64,000 bases of DNA from Apodospora peruviana (taxonomy: Eukaryota; Ascomycota; Sordariomycetes; Sordariales; Lasiosphaeriaceae): contig JAUEDM010000007.1 in NCBI GenBank assembly GCA_033439685.1, positions 3,152,501 through 3,216,500 of the forward strand. The letters are read 5' to 3'. A program made the translations under genes and the position numbers. The first letter of the stretch is position 1. Every line of letters begins with the position of its first letter. The notes under the pieces were generated by a model. It ran no database searches. It was not told the origin of the DNA and saw only the letters and a list, made by a program, of their open reading frames with translations. This document shows positions 44,995 to 55,122 of the stretch, one piece after another.

Positions 44995-46862
44995 CGGTCC
45001 TACCAAAGATGGGGAAGACACCTGCAGTATACCAGACACCTGGAGGATACAGGCCTATTGCCTTACTACCGACTCTAGCGAAAATAATAGAATCAGTGGT
45101 AGCTAACAAAATGACACAGATCGCGGAAGCCAACGGCTTGATCCCTGACGAGCAGACGGGCAATAGAGCGCATCGGTCGACCGAGCTGGCGGTCCGTTTA
45201 GTGGTCGCCCAAGTGCAAGAAGCGTGGAGACAGAAAGCTACTGCCTCGCTACTACAACTAGACATTTCAGGAGCCTTCGAGACTGTCAACCACATCCGCC
45301 TACTAGTCACTCTCCGCTAGTTTGAAATTTCCGCGGTGGCTGGTCCTTTGGGTAAAGGGCTGGCTGACCGGCCGGGAAGCTATCATCTACTTCGACGGCC
45401 AAACAGCTGCCCCGACAGCGGTACGATCAGGAGTCCCTCAAGGCTCCCCACTCTCTCCAGTCCTCTTTATCCTCTACATCGCCTCTCTCTACTGACAACT
45501 AAAACAGTGGACTGACCAGCTAAATCTCGCCCAGCCAGGAAGAAGAGGAACCAGCCAAGTAAAGCCAACAACCTCGTCTAGATTTTTAGGAGTCTGGCTG
45601 GATTGGAAACTAAACTGGAAGGCTCACCTTGGAGCGGTAGAACGAAAGCTGAGAACCCAGAGCCTTGCGCTGACAAAAATCGCAGCCAAGACATGGGGAC
45701 TAGGATTAACCAAAGCACGGGAAGTGTACTCCAAGTGCATTCGGTCAGTGATAGCCTACGGTGCATAGTCGTTCCACAACCCTACCCGAAGGGGAGGCGA
45801 GCCAGCGACAAGAGGAAATTAGTGGAGCACTCATAAAGGCCCAAAACAGAAGCCTACGAACAGTAGCAGGAGCCTTCAAGTCAACGCCATTTCGCAACCT
45901 AGAAACCAAGACGTGGGTACCGCCGCTAGATCTGTACTTGAACAAACGGCTAGCAGACTTTTAAGCCCGGCTCCAACAGGCCACCCTTGCCGATTGCCAG
46001 AGGGGAACAAAGGCCCCAGAGAGCATCATTCACGAGGCCTGCACCAAACTACACCAGAGGTTCACGCCCAGGAGAGACAAAAGAGGTCGACCACAAATCG
46101 CCGGGCCACAGAGGCCAACAAAGGTAGAAGAAGCCGCCATAACGATCGCAGCCTGGACCGAGGGAACCACCGACACGGACAGGCTAGTATAGAAGGCATA
46201 GAGGGAAAGGTGGTTAAGAGAACGGAATGGCCGGGCAACGATGAGGCCAGCGGATGATCTAGACCATCAGAAAGAGACCATCTTCACAGACAAAACACTC
46301 AAGAGACATGAAGGCATCAACAAGGCGCAAAGCTCACTATTGGTCCAGATTCGAACTGGTGCTATTGGGCTCCGGGACTTTCTGTTCAAACGGGGTGTTC
46401 CAGGGATTGCAACACCATTTTGCGAGTGCGGAGAAGGTCGTGAGACTGTCGAACACCTAGTCATATGATGTTTGGCCCCACCTTTGACACGAAGATGGGA
46501 GAGAGCAGAACTTCGGACTCGACGGGATTTCTACTCTGTCTTACAAGGCATTGATCCTCCAGCTGTACGGCTAACGAGAAGGATCTAGAGCTGGCTGATG
46601 GACATGGGAAGATTACCAATGTACAATCTAGCAAGGAAGCTAGAACTGGAGTCGGCGATTTGAGACCCCTTCCATCGAAGGCCAGGAGGTCTTCTCTTTT
46701 TGTATTTAAGGCTCAGTCACTGTCGTATTTCCTTGAGTGTCGGTACCGGTTTTTTTCACCTGGCCCGCAAGGGCACGGTTTTCCTGTACAGTAAATAGTT
46801 TGAGGGTCCGGCATGCCTAAGGGCACAACGGCGTATGAATAATAATAATAATAATAATATTT
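44995..46862 (+). mobile_element. Tad-like LINE relic, copy B
   Basis: Same family as copy A, on the opposite strand. It begins inside the RT (TPAVYQTPGGYRPIALLPTL, NRAHRSTELAVRLVVAQVQE, LLQLDISGAFETVNH), continues GVPQGSPLSPVLFILYIASL and then skips the FADD region by deletion. It resumes FLGVWLDWKLNWKAHLGAVE and ends CECGEGRETVEHLVI*CLAPP...YNLARKLELE. Several in-frame stops and frameshifts (for example TGG to TGA after HLVI) mark it as dead. The 3' tail is an AAT repeat ending near 46860, preceded by TACAGTAAATAGTTTGAGGG, shared with copies A and C. Confidence 0.85.
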
Positions 46863-46886
46863 CTGCTTATGCTATCAGTATCATTG

Positions 46887-47205
46887 GTCTAGGCGAGGTA
46901 CCATAACTGAATCATGGCGCTCGGTCTTACATTCTCGATGGACGACCGGTGGCTTACTTCCAGGGATGGAAGCTGGGTTAAGCTGCATGATTTTGAAACT
47001 GAGTCCGTACAAGACACATTGGAGAAATCCCTCGATCGGGTCATGATTGATAGGGCTTGGATCGTGCAAGGTGGGGACAAGTTGCTTTGGCTGCCGCTCA
47101 AGTATCGGCCGTCGTGTGCGACTGGGTTTGGCGTGAAGATTGCCATTGGGGATTGTCCGGGCAGGTCTTGATTTTGGGGATTGATGACAATGGTTCAATT
47201 GTGTA
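46887..47205 (+). pseudogene. C-terminal WD40 remnant of an NLR-type protein
   Basis: Plus-strand frame reads LTFSMDDRWLTSRDGSWVKL, then WIVQGGDKLLWLPLKYRPSC and KIAIGDCPGR. The closing motif (W..GG..LLWLP..YRP.C) is that found at the end of the WD40 domain of fungal NACHT-WD40 proteins. No other WD repeats or nucleotide-binding domain adjoin it: the LINE copy B ends 25 bp upstream, so the rest was probably lost or displaced. Confidence 0.6.
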
Positions 47206-47911
47206 TTAGGTAGGTGTTTGGAAAAAACGCTATCACGGGGGCCCAGGAGGTGGCTTGCCTTTTTATTTCCTTCTTTACACTCCTCTTCACCTGGACAGCC
47301 ATCTCCACCCAACAGCCAGTCAACCCAACTACCCTTGACACCAACGGAGTCGAGTTCGTCTACGAGCACAAGACAGAACTGCCAACCAGGGAAAATCCCT
47401 TGACGACTTTCTCCCTAAGAGCCAAGGACACGGCTACATCCTGACCCCCTTTGTCCGCGCCCTACCCCAAAACTTCTCAACCAACCCTCTCATGGCTTCT
47501 CTAACGCAGCCAAAGTATCGCTGCTGCGACAGAAAGCCGGCTACACAGGCCGTGCCGGTGGTATTTTCTCGTATCAGCAGAGTCGATACCATTTCGTCAA
47601 GGCCCGAGACCTCGTATTTTGTACTAGAAATCGAATCTCACTGATTGCAAAGAGTCCTTTTGATCAACGAAAGCCGTGATTCGAGCGTTAACGGAGTCCG
47701 GCTCAAGGGGCGGCCGGGGCCGGGTGTCGGTGTTCTCAACATGCAATAAATAGCCGGCGCAGTTGACCTACCCAGCTAGGTCTTATGCTGTTGGCTATGA
47801 ATCCATAACGGCGAGTGCACCGAATGACGATACGGGTAGCTCGGCAGACCACCCAAAGTCTCGCTAAGTGACAATGACATATGATTTTGACCCGCTTAAG
47901 CGATCGGTGGC
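47206..47911. other. Intergenic region
   Basis: 700 bp with a short ORF at 47214-47444 (plus) that has a hydrophobic start and no motif. No supported gene. Confidence 0.35.
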
Positions 47912-48770
47912 CTATGCACGCTAATTAACTACATTCGGTTCATCCAATTCTGCCATTGTCTCGTCCAAACCCTCTACTTGTTCACCTTTAGACCACCCAA
48001 CGCCTCTTGTCGTATTATTAGCAGATCACCTGGGAGTTTATATTCTTCAAGTGTTCAGCGTCCTATCTTCAGCAGCTAAAGCAGGATCTGCTGGTTGAGG
48101 CTACGTGGGCCTCTTGGTCAAGTTCTCTTACTGCGATCGATCTATTCTCTGTGCGTCCAAATCCAGTCTTCCCGTTGACATGGCATACTTGATTGTTGCC
48201 CGAACTGCCTTCATGTCTGGCGACCATTTCTTGGGGTCCGATGGCGCTTTTCCTCCCAGATAGAACGAGAGACTCCCCCGTCTTGTTGTTGTACATTGCA
48301 GCATACCTTCTCGTAGAGCCGTCTACCTTATGCATCGTAGCAGGAAGTGATCCACAGTTTCCCTCCCGTGACCGCAATCGCATAGGTCGGATTCAGCTGC
48401 CCTGATTTTATATAAAAATCCGTTCAATCTCGCCATACCTGTCCGGAGTTGTGCCAGTACACAGACTTCATTTCGCTTCAGCTTGTCGTACAGGTCGTAA
48501 GTGTGTCTGCCCGGGAGCGCCACATCGATGGTCTTTGAGAACTTGCCCACCCCTTCCGGGAGCTTTGTCCGCTTTTGCCTGGCCGTATGTCCAAAGTGCT
48601 CCAAGCTGTGCGTGGTCCACCAAAGCCTTAACACGTGACATCCTGCAATAATGTAATTGGGCGCAAATGCCTGCCAGATACGGTGATGTGGCAGCCATTG
48701 GTCAATTTTGATCTGGGCCCCTCTGCGGGGGTGGCAGTGCATATTGGGGGTCGATCGAAACCTGGACGTC
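47912..48770 (-). mobile_element. LINE family 2, 5'-truncated 3' end
   Basis: On the minus strand the C-terminal part of a non-LTR retrotransposon polyprotein is readable: LEHFGHTARQKRTKLPEG, TYDLYDKLKRNEVCVLAQLR, TGMARLNGFLYK and the zinc-knuckle CDCGHGRETVDHFLLRC. After it, frames break and the 3' untranslated region runs to about 47912. The last 300 bp recur at 33655-34015. It differs from copies A-C and so represents a second LINE family or subfamily. Dead. Confidence 0.75.
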
Positions 48771-48881
48771 CTCTCGACTTCCCGGTCATTCTCTTTTGTG
48801 AATTCCGTTTTTCTTTTCTTTTAAGCAATAGGCCCTCCACAAAACGTCGGCGGCGGCATCAGCAAGGGACCTTGGTAAGGA

Positions 48882-50259
48882 ATGGAACCCGTATCCATCA
48901 TCGGCCTTGTCGGCGCCTGCGTTGGCATCACATCTCGCGCGGCATCTTTGGCAAACGAGATTGACGACTTCGTTCGAATTTATCGCAATGGAGACAAATC
49001 GATAGCCAAGCTGGCGAACTCGCTTCGAATCTTTGCCGAAGCTGTTCGCCAACTCCGCGTGTTCCTTGACAACAACCCTACCGTGTCAGACGACCTCAGC
49101 AGTGCCATCGGATCGTCACTGGCTGATTGCGATGACATCGTCCAAAGCCTCGAAGACCACATCCGAAGTTTGACACCGCCGTCGGACCATAACAAGAGAA
49201 TGGGGTTCACAAGCAAAATAAAGCACATATGGACTCGTAGTGCAGTCAGCGAGGAAGAGCAGGCCTTACATTCCCAGCTTCAGACGGTCATGTTGCTCGT
49301 CAACCTTGTCAAACAGTACGCAAATTAGCCTCCTCCTTCGCCGTCGTTGTACCAGAGCCATCAACTAACAAGGAGACAGAAACGATTCCGTCAAACAAAA
49401 CAATGCCCTAGCCCAAGCCAATTCAAAGAATACCCTAGCACGGAGTTCACGTCATGCTCGCTCTGTACGAGAGGCAAGAGACATGCTTTCGGTAGCACCC
49501 ATGCTCAGCACAGACGAGACATTTGACACGCAGACTATCGGGGCGGAGCTGGCCATTGACGAGCAGCTGTTGAGGAGCGCACCTTATGTTGCAACCTATC
49601 GGGCTATGCTCCGTCGAGAGCTGGCTCGTGCAGCTTCTGAATCTCTCATAATGCGCAGGGAAGAATCTCCAGGTGTGCGTCAGGGGCGAACAGCATCGGT
49701 GAATTCATACGGTAGCGGGACTGACATGAAGTTATCTCTCTCACTTCCGTCAGTCATGAAGGAAGACATGGAGTGGCTTCAGAACCACGCCGCGCCAATA
49801 CCCCCCAGCCCGGCTGTTTCGTCCATCAAGACGGAAGACATGGAGTGGCTTTTACCACGCCGCGCCAGGCCCCCCAGTCCGGTGGAGCTGGAAGCCTCTT
49901 TCCCAGCAGATCAGGGGTTCAAATTTGACAAGAGGACTTCCCATCAGCTAGCGCCACCTGCTGACGGGACCAGCGAATTTCGGGTCATGAGCGACTCGCC
50001 AGCGGCTGTGGAGTTCACGTATAACATTTTCGATCGGGCATTCGGTGAAGAGGTGGAGCGGATGAAGCAGTCCCGCACGACAACTTTCGTCTTACCTCCA
50101 AACAATCTAGGAGAAATCGTTGGCACACCCCCCAAATTGATCATGCCCACCTCACACCCTCTGGAACGGTCAGGGTTCACGGCAGCTATTCAGCACTGGC
50201 ACTCGAAATTCTCATACAAGCCCACCACAATACCACTGGCAGTACATTCCAAGGACTGA
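48882..50259 (+). CDS. HeLo-like fungal N-terminal domain protein
   Basis: Exons 48882-49315 and 49380-50259 (64-nt intron, CAACTAAC branch) give 437 aa. Residues 1-150 (MEPVSIIGLVGACVGITSRA, KLANSLRIFAEAVRQLRVFL, DDIVQSLEDHIRSLTPPSD) match the helical fungal N-terminal domain found at the front of many ascomycete NLR and ankyrin proteins. No NTPase domain follows. The rest is polar and probably disordered, with a duplicated segment around KEDMEWLQNHAAPIPPSP and KTEDMEWLLPRRARPPSP (about residues 260-300). The tail includes FVLPPNNLGEIVGTPPKLIM. It stands among NLR relics, so it may be a signalling partner or an NLR that lost its receptor part; this is inference. LINE debris ends about 110 bp upstream and a DNA transposon begins 160 bp downstream. 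Confidence 0.8.
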
Positions 50260-50419
50260 CGGGTGGTTGGCTTTAGTCAACGCAGGCAGGCCCCAACCTT
50301 TTCAAGGATTAGGATAAAAATACATGGACCTTGACGGGAAGCTTGTTGGAAACAAACAATCTCCCAGGAGATTATCATCGACGACATCACGCAGATGACC
50401 TGATTATCGCGAAGCTGTA

Positions 50420-50464
50420 ACGTGCATGATAAGCGAACGGTACAGACAAGCGAACGGTACACTT
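50420..50464 (+). repeat. Left 45-bp terminal inverted repeat
   Basis: Begins ACGTGCATGATAAG. It contains the 13-bp word AAGCGAACGGTAC twice in direct orientation, separated by AGAC, a likely duplicated transposase-binding site. The right copy (52223-52267) is its exact reverse complement. Confidence 0.95.
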
Positions 50465-50518
50465 CTTGGCACAACGCGACCTTTCAACTTCTTTTACCAA
50501 TTGCACTACCAATTCGCA

Positions 50519-52192
50519 ATGGATTCACTTGCAAAAGAATCCAGAATTATTCTTGCTCTCGAAGCTATGAAAAGTGAGCCAGATCTTACTCTTCGAGGTG
50601 CAGCTACAACTTACAACGTACCACCAATGACCCTCTCTGCTCGACGCGATGGCCGGCCTGCACGACGCGATATTCCAGCCAATTCGCGTAAACTTACAGA
50701 TTTGGAAGAGCAAACTATTGTTCAATATATAATTGAGCTATGTGCACGCGCATTCCATCCCCGGCTTCTTTATGTGGAAGATATGGCCAACCGACTGTTA
50801 CGCGAACGCGGCGCGCCTCCTGTTGGGATCCGCTGGGCTTACAACTTCGTCAAGCGTCAACCAGAACTCCAGACGCGTTTTACGCGTAAATACGACTACC
50901 AGAGGGCTAAATGCGAAGATCCAAACGTTATTAGCGAGTGGTTTGCCCTTGTGCACAATACTAAGGTCAAATACGGCATTCTCGACGACGATACGTTCAA
51001 CTTTGACGAGACTGGCTTTATGATGGGCATTATTATCCCTACTATGGTAGTCACTACCTCAGATGGCCGTGGCAGGGCTAAACAGGCCCAGCCTGGTAAT
51101 CGAGAGTGGGCTACCGTTATCCAAGGAATAAACGCCTTAGGCTGGGCCATCCCACCATTCATCCTCTTAGCTGGGCAATACCACCTTGCTAGCTGGTATC
51201 AAGAATGCGGTCTTCCGGCTACCTGGTATCTTGGAACAACCGACAACGGCTGGACTACTAGTGAGAAAGGCATGGATTTCATTCGGCATTTCGATCTCCA
51301 TACAGCATCTCGTAGAAAGGGGACATACCGGCTACTAATCCTCGACGGCCACGAGAGCCACCACTCCGAAAAATTCGAGACCTACTGCCAGAAGCACAAC
51401 ATTATTACACTTTGCATGCCTCCACACTCATCTCACAAACTTCAACCATTAGATGTTGGTTGTTTTGGGCCACTGAAGAAGGCATATAGCAAGGAAATTG
51501 AAGAGCTTATGCGTATGCGTATCACGCATATTAGCAAGCTTGAGTTTCTTTGTTCCTTCAGGAAAGCATTTTTTACTTCTTTTACAGAAAAAAACATCCG
51601 AGGAGGCTTTGCTGGAGCTGGTCTAGTACCATACGACCCGGAGAGGGTAATATCTGGGCTGGATGTGCGCATTCGGACCCCAACACCTCCAGCCTCAAGC
51701 CCAGGTACGGCACTACCTTGGCTCTCTCAAACACCACACAACCCTCGTGAAGCTACCTCACAGTCAGAGCTCATTAAAACTCGAATTTCCAATCATCAAG
51801 GCAGCTCTCCAACATCTATGTTAACTGCTGTGGACCGGTTAGCTAAAGGTACAATGGCGGTAATGCACGAGGTGGCTCTTCTACGTGGAGAGGTCTCTGC
51901 ACTACGAAAGGCCAATGAGGGGCTTAGCAAGCGACGAAGAGCCAAAAAAACACGTGTGCGGCTTGGAGGGTCACTTACTGTACAAGAAGCGCATGATCTA
52001 CTGGATCAGAAGGCGGTGGATGAGCAGGTAACGCAGGAGACACGACAAAGTGGTGGTGGTGCAGGGGGGTCTCGTACGAAGATTCGGTGCTGTGGTGTGT
52101 GCGGAAAGCCTGGTCATAATGCACGCACGTGCAAGGAGGATGCGGAATCGTCTGATTCATCTGTTTCTGATTCTGTTATTGTTATTTCCTAG
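50519..52192 (+). CDS. Fot1-like transposase
   Basis: 557 aa from MDSLAKESR; an earlier in-frame ATG at 50426 lies inside the inverted repeat, so the 50519 start is preferred. Residues 1-130 are two helix-turn-helix DNA-binding modules (RGAATTYNVPPMTLSARRDG, GIRWAYNFVKRQPEL), the pogo/CENP-B-type arrangement. The DDE_1 catalytic core has FNFDETGF, LLILDGHESHHSEKFETYC and HKLQPLDVGCFGPLKKAY, carrying the three acidic residues. The C-terminus adds a coiled helix (LLRGEVSALRKANEGLSKRR) and a CCHC zinc knuckle (CGVCGKPGHNARTC). The enzyme should excise and insert the element by cut-and-paste. No stop or frameshift. Confidence 0.95.
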   Translation: MDSLAKESRIILALEAMKSEPDLTLRGAATTYNVPPMTLSARRDGRPARRDIPANSRKLTDLEEQTIVQYIIELCARAFHPRLLYVEDMANRLLRERGAPPVGIRWAYNFVKRQPELQTRFTRKYDYQRAKCEDPNVISEWFALVHNTKVKYGILDDDTFNFDETGFMMGIIIPTMVVTTSDGRGRAKQAQPGNREWATVIQGINALGWAIPPFILLAGQYHLASWYQECGLPATWYLGTTDNGWTTSEKGMDFIRHFDLHTASRRKGTYRLLILDGHESHHSEKFETYCQKHNIITLCMPPHSSHKLQPLDVGCFGPLKKAYSKEIEELMRMRITHISKLEFLCSFRKAFFTSFTEKNIRGGFAGAGLVPYDPERVISGLDVRIRTPTPPASSPGTALPWLSQTPHNPREATSQSELIKTRISNHQGSSPTSMLTAVDRLAKGTMAVMHEVALLRGEVSALRKANEGLSKRRRAKKTRVRLGGSLTVQEAHDLLDQKAVDEQVTQETRQSGGGAGGSRTKIRCCGVCGKPGHNARTCKEDAESSDSSVSDSVIVIS

Positions 52193-52222
52193 TGTTGAGG
52201 ATAGTTGTGGTGGGGTGGTAGA

Positions 52223-52267
52223 AAGTGTACCGTTCGCTTGTCTGTACCGTTCGCTTATCATGCACGT
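52223..52267 (-). repeat. Right 45-bp terminal inverted repeat
   Basis: Exact reverse complement of 50420-50464, including the two 13-bp direct repeats. The next TA (52268-52269) is the target-site copy. Confidence 0.95.
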
Positions 52268-52269
52268 TA

Positions 52270-52929
52270 CATGCCCAATTCAGTTCGACGGCCACAGCAC
52301 AGCATCAATCGACAGGAGAGGCTGGTAAGTTGCTCATGGCAACCAGTTCCTCGACATGGCAACGGAAACCGCTGTCAGAAGACACGGTGTGACAGTTCAG
52401 AGATATAATACCAAAAGGAGTCAAACCGGAGGCATTAACCGCCTCCCACTCAGCTTGTAGGAACCCCACACGTAGCGCTTTCTACTCCTCGGCAGAGAAA
52501 GCCTCTCCATTCAGGGGCGCCGTGGCCGCTCCGCGACACGACACGACCGCACAGTTCGCGGCAAAGATAAAGAATAACTTTGCAAGGCGAGGGGCAGCGT
52601 CGCGGCGGACCCCAAACTACTACAACCAGCTTGCGATGCCGCACTAGTGGAGCAGGGACTAGAGGAGAAGGGTGAAATGTATATGTAGTACACGAGGAGA
52701 CAAGTACTGGCGAGAGTAACGGGCCACTCGGAGCTTTAAATAAAAAACTTTCTATGTGTAATTAACGTATTAAACATCTCTAGTCGTATGAAAATGTCCC
52801 TGATTACTGGTACCTACCTGTCCAAACTCAGCCTCGCTTCGATATTTCCCGGGATAGGAGTACTCTGTATTCCCCAGTGCAACCTTCAGAAAATGCTCAT
52901 CGGCAGAAGCAAATGAAAACCCGTCTCCA
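52270..52929. other. Intergenic region
   Basis: 660 bp between the transposon and the reductase 3' end. No gene supported; an AT-rich stretch lies at about 52735-52790. Confidence 0.4.
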
Positions 52930-54099
52930 TTATACCGAAATCAACCCCTTAGTCTGCTCCGCCAAGTCGATAACCGTCTGCTCAAGTGGTATATAGTCCT
53001 GACCAGTCAACTTGACCACCTTGGACCCATCAAAGACCATCTTCTTGGGAAACTTGTATCCAGGCAAATATCCATCGCCGGCGGTCCCTTCCGCAATGAC
53101 TCCCGCTCGGTCGGGGTACTGGTTCCGCAAGATGTCCGCGACGGCCTGTGGTGGTCCATAGTGGGCCGCAGCGAGGAAGCGTTCACCGCCAGCCTTCTCG
53201 GGGTGCTCGATGCCGAACACGACCAGTCGAGCAACGTCGCGAACATCGACGTAGGCCGGGTACGAGGTCTTGACTACGTGCGCTTCATCGAGGGGTGTGC
53301 CGGCGAGGACCTGGAATATCGGTTTGGTGGTGAAGTTGATCTGGTCCACTGAGGCGGGAGGCACGAGGGATGGGCCGGCTACGAAGCTGTTGTTCAAACC
53401 CGATCGGTCAACACCCCTGTTTTCAAAACGAACGGGGAAAGCTTACCAAGGATTCAAGGCCGTCACGGTAAAGTGCGGGCTATGCTCGTCGCGAAACTTC
53501 CACAGCGCCTTCTCGGCGGCCGTCTTGCTCGCCGCGTAGATGATGAAGCCGGGCGTCTCCTTGCCCTTCTCCTCTACCGTCTGCAGGGCGTAATCATTCC
53601 AGTCCTTCTCAGTGTACGTGTAGTCGCCCTCTTTGGGGCTGCGGATGGCGGCGATCGAGGACATGAATACAAATGACTTTACCCTCGGTTCCTTGGCTGC
53701 CGACTCGAGCGCGCGGAGGACGCCGCCGACGGCGCCCTGCATGACGGGTTCTGGGTCCGTAAAGGTGGCTGCTACTGGCGCGGCAATGTGGGCTACTGCA
53801 TCGACTCCTGATCATGGCCAACCACATTAGCATACTGAATATGTCCCGTTAGGCGTGGATATAAGGAGATACTAACCTTTGATAGCCTCGTCAAAGGCGC
53901 CTTCAACTGTAATGTCGGGGACTTCGGCGATCTGCAGCCTGTCCGCGTACTCTGGCAGCGCGTCGAAGAGGGGTTTGGTGGTCTTGGCCGATCGCGCTGT
54001 GCCTCGGACAGAGTAGCCGGCCCTGAGGAGGGCTGCGACCGATTGGCCGCCAATGTAGCCATTGACGCCGGTGACGAGGACAAGTCCTTTGCTGGACAT
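52930..54099 (-). CDS. NAD(P)-dependent extended SDR reductase (ketoreductase / methylglyoxal-reductase-like)
   Basis: Exons 54099-53877, 53807-53447 and 53386-52930 give 346 aa. The N-terminus has the Rossmann dinucleotide site LVLVTGVNGYIGG (GxxGxxG), followed by RGTARSAKTT, where the Arg suggests NADPH preference. The active-site region has SFVFMSSIAAI (catalytic Ser) and YAASKTAAEKALW (YxxxK). Then come VTALNPCFVAGPSL and YVDVRDVARLVVFG, all typical of the dihydroflavonol-reductase/Gre2 group of extended short-chain dehydrogenases. It reduces aldehydes or ketones in the cytosol; the physiological substrate is unknown. Introns are 69 and 60 nt. All catalytic residues are present. Confidence 0.92.
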
Positions 54100-55122
54100 G
54101 GTGGCGATGTTGAGGCTGGCGGAAAATTGTTGTTGTTAATGGAGAATAGGGATGCGGCTGAAGTTCGATCACGATGCTAAGTTAGATTTGATATGGTCAA
54201 GTTTCTTGTATGATTTGAAGATTTGTGGTCATTATGCTCCGAAACAGAGAAGATATCAAGCTGGTCGACATCATGACCTTTATATCTTTCATCGTGGTTG
54301 AAGCTGAATGATGCCATTCTTTGCATTATCAAGCTTTGTCGCATTCATCCGGCGCGGATAGACTGTTTGCGTTCAGTAGACGGGAAGGCATCTAGAGATT
54401 TCGGCTTTTGTTGGTTTGTCAGGCGGAAAGGCGCTGCCGACTGGCTCCGATTGGATTCTTGTATGTTTGGCGTTCGTCGATTACTGATCGTTGCAGGCGG
54501 TGGTGACTGGACTTCCACTGAAAGAACCTCGGCATCAGACCGGTCAACAGGCTCATTGGTCAGCCAACCGACTTGGCAGGTGCTGAATAATTCCTTGCAG
54601 CACACCCACCTTCCCCGAAATCCCGAAATAAACGGCCCCGACAAGATAGACGGAATTCGGTCTCTCATCATGCCGCTTCCGTCTATCAGACACCTCGCAC
54701 ACGCATGACGCGTCTGGCGTTACTGAAACCTAGATGTCACGCCTCTGGCTCAGTCGATACGCTGTGTGGAATCTTGCATTCTTGCTTACACACCCGCAGC
54801 ATTTTGGACTCTGAAACAGAGCAAGTGAACATCCTCAAGGACCACTGCGGTCTCGGTTCCCGCAGTTTGCCATCATGAGCACCCTTCTTCCTATTGGCCT
54901 GTTTACCTATCTGCTCCGATCAAACCGAGAAAAGGCTTGCAAGGTGATCAGTCCGAGAACTTCGAAGCACAACCCCTGTCGATCGATCTCCTCGGCAGTG
55001 TTCCGTCTTGGCAGGTCTTGGCACGCACCATTCCGTCAACGCCAAGCAAGCGATCATCACAGCACCATTCCACTTGCGGTTAACAATATCACCAGTGGGT
55101 CGTGCACGTCCAATATCAAGGG
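54100..55122. other. Intergenic region and left flank of the recombinase element
   Basis: 1 kb with no supported gene. The flank up to 55122 is average in GC, in contrast with the element that follows. The reductase promoter should lie just above 54099. Confidence 0.4.

Larger units (their letters stand above)
50420..52267 (+). mobile_element. Intact pogo/Fot1-like DNA transposon (Tc1/mariner superfamily)
   Basis: 1848-bp element with perfect 45-bp terminal inverted repeats (50420-50464 and 52223-52267), flanked by TA on both sides (50418-50419 and 52268-52269), the target duplication of this superfamily. One uninterrupted transposase gene fills it. Perfect ends and an open gene imply recent insertion and probable autonomy. 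Confidence 0.95.
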
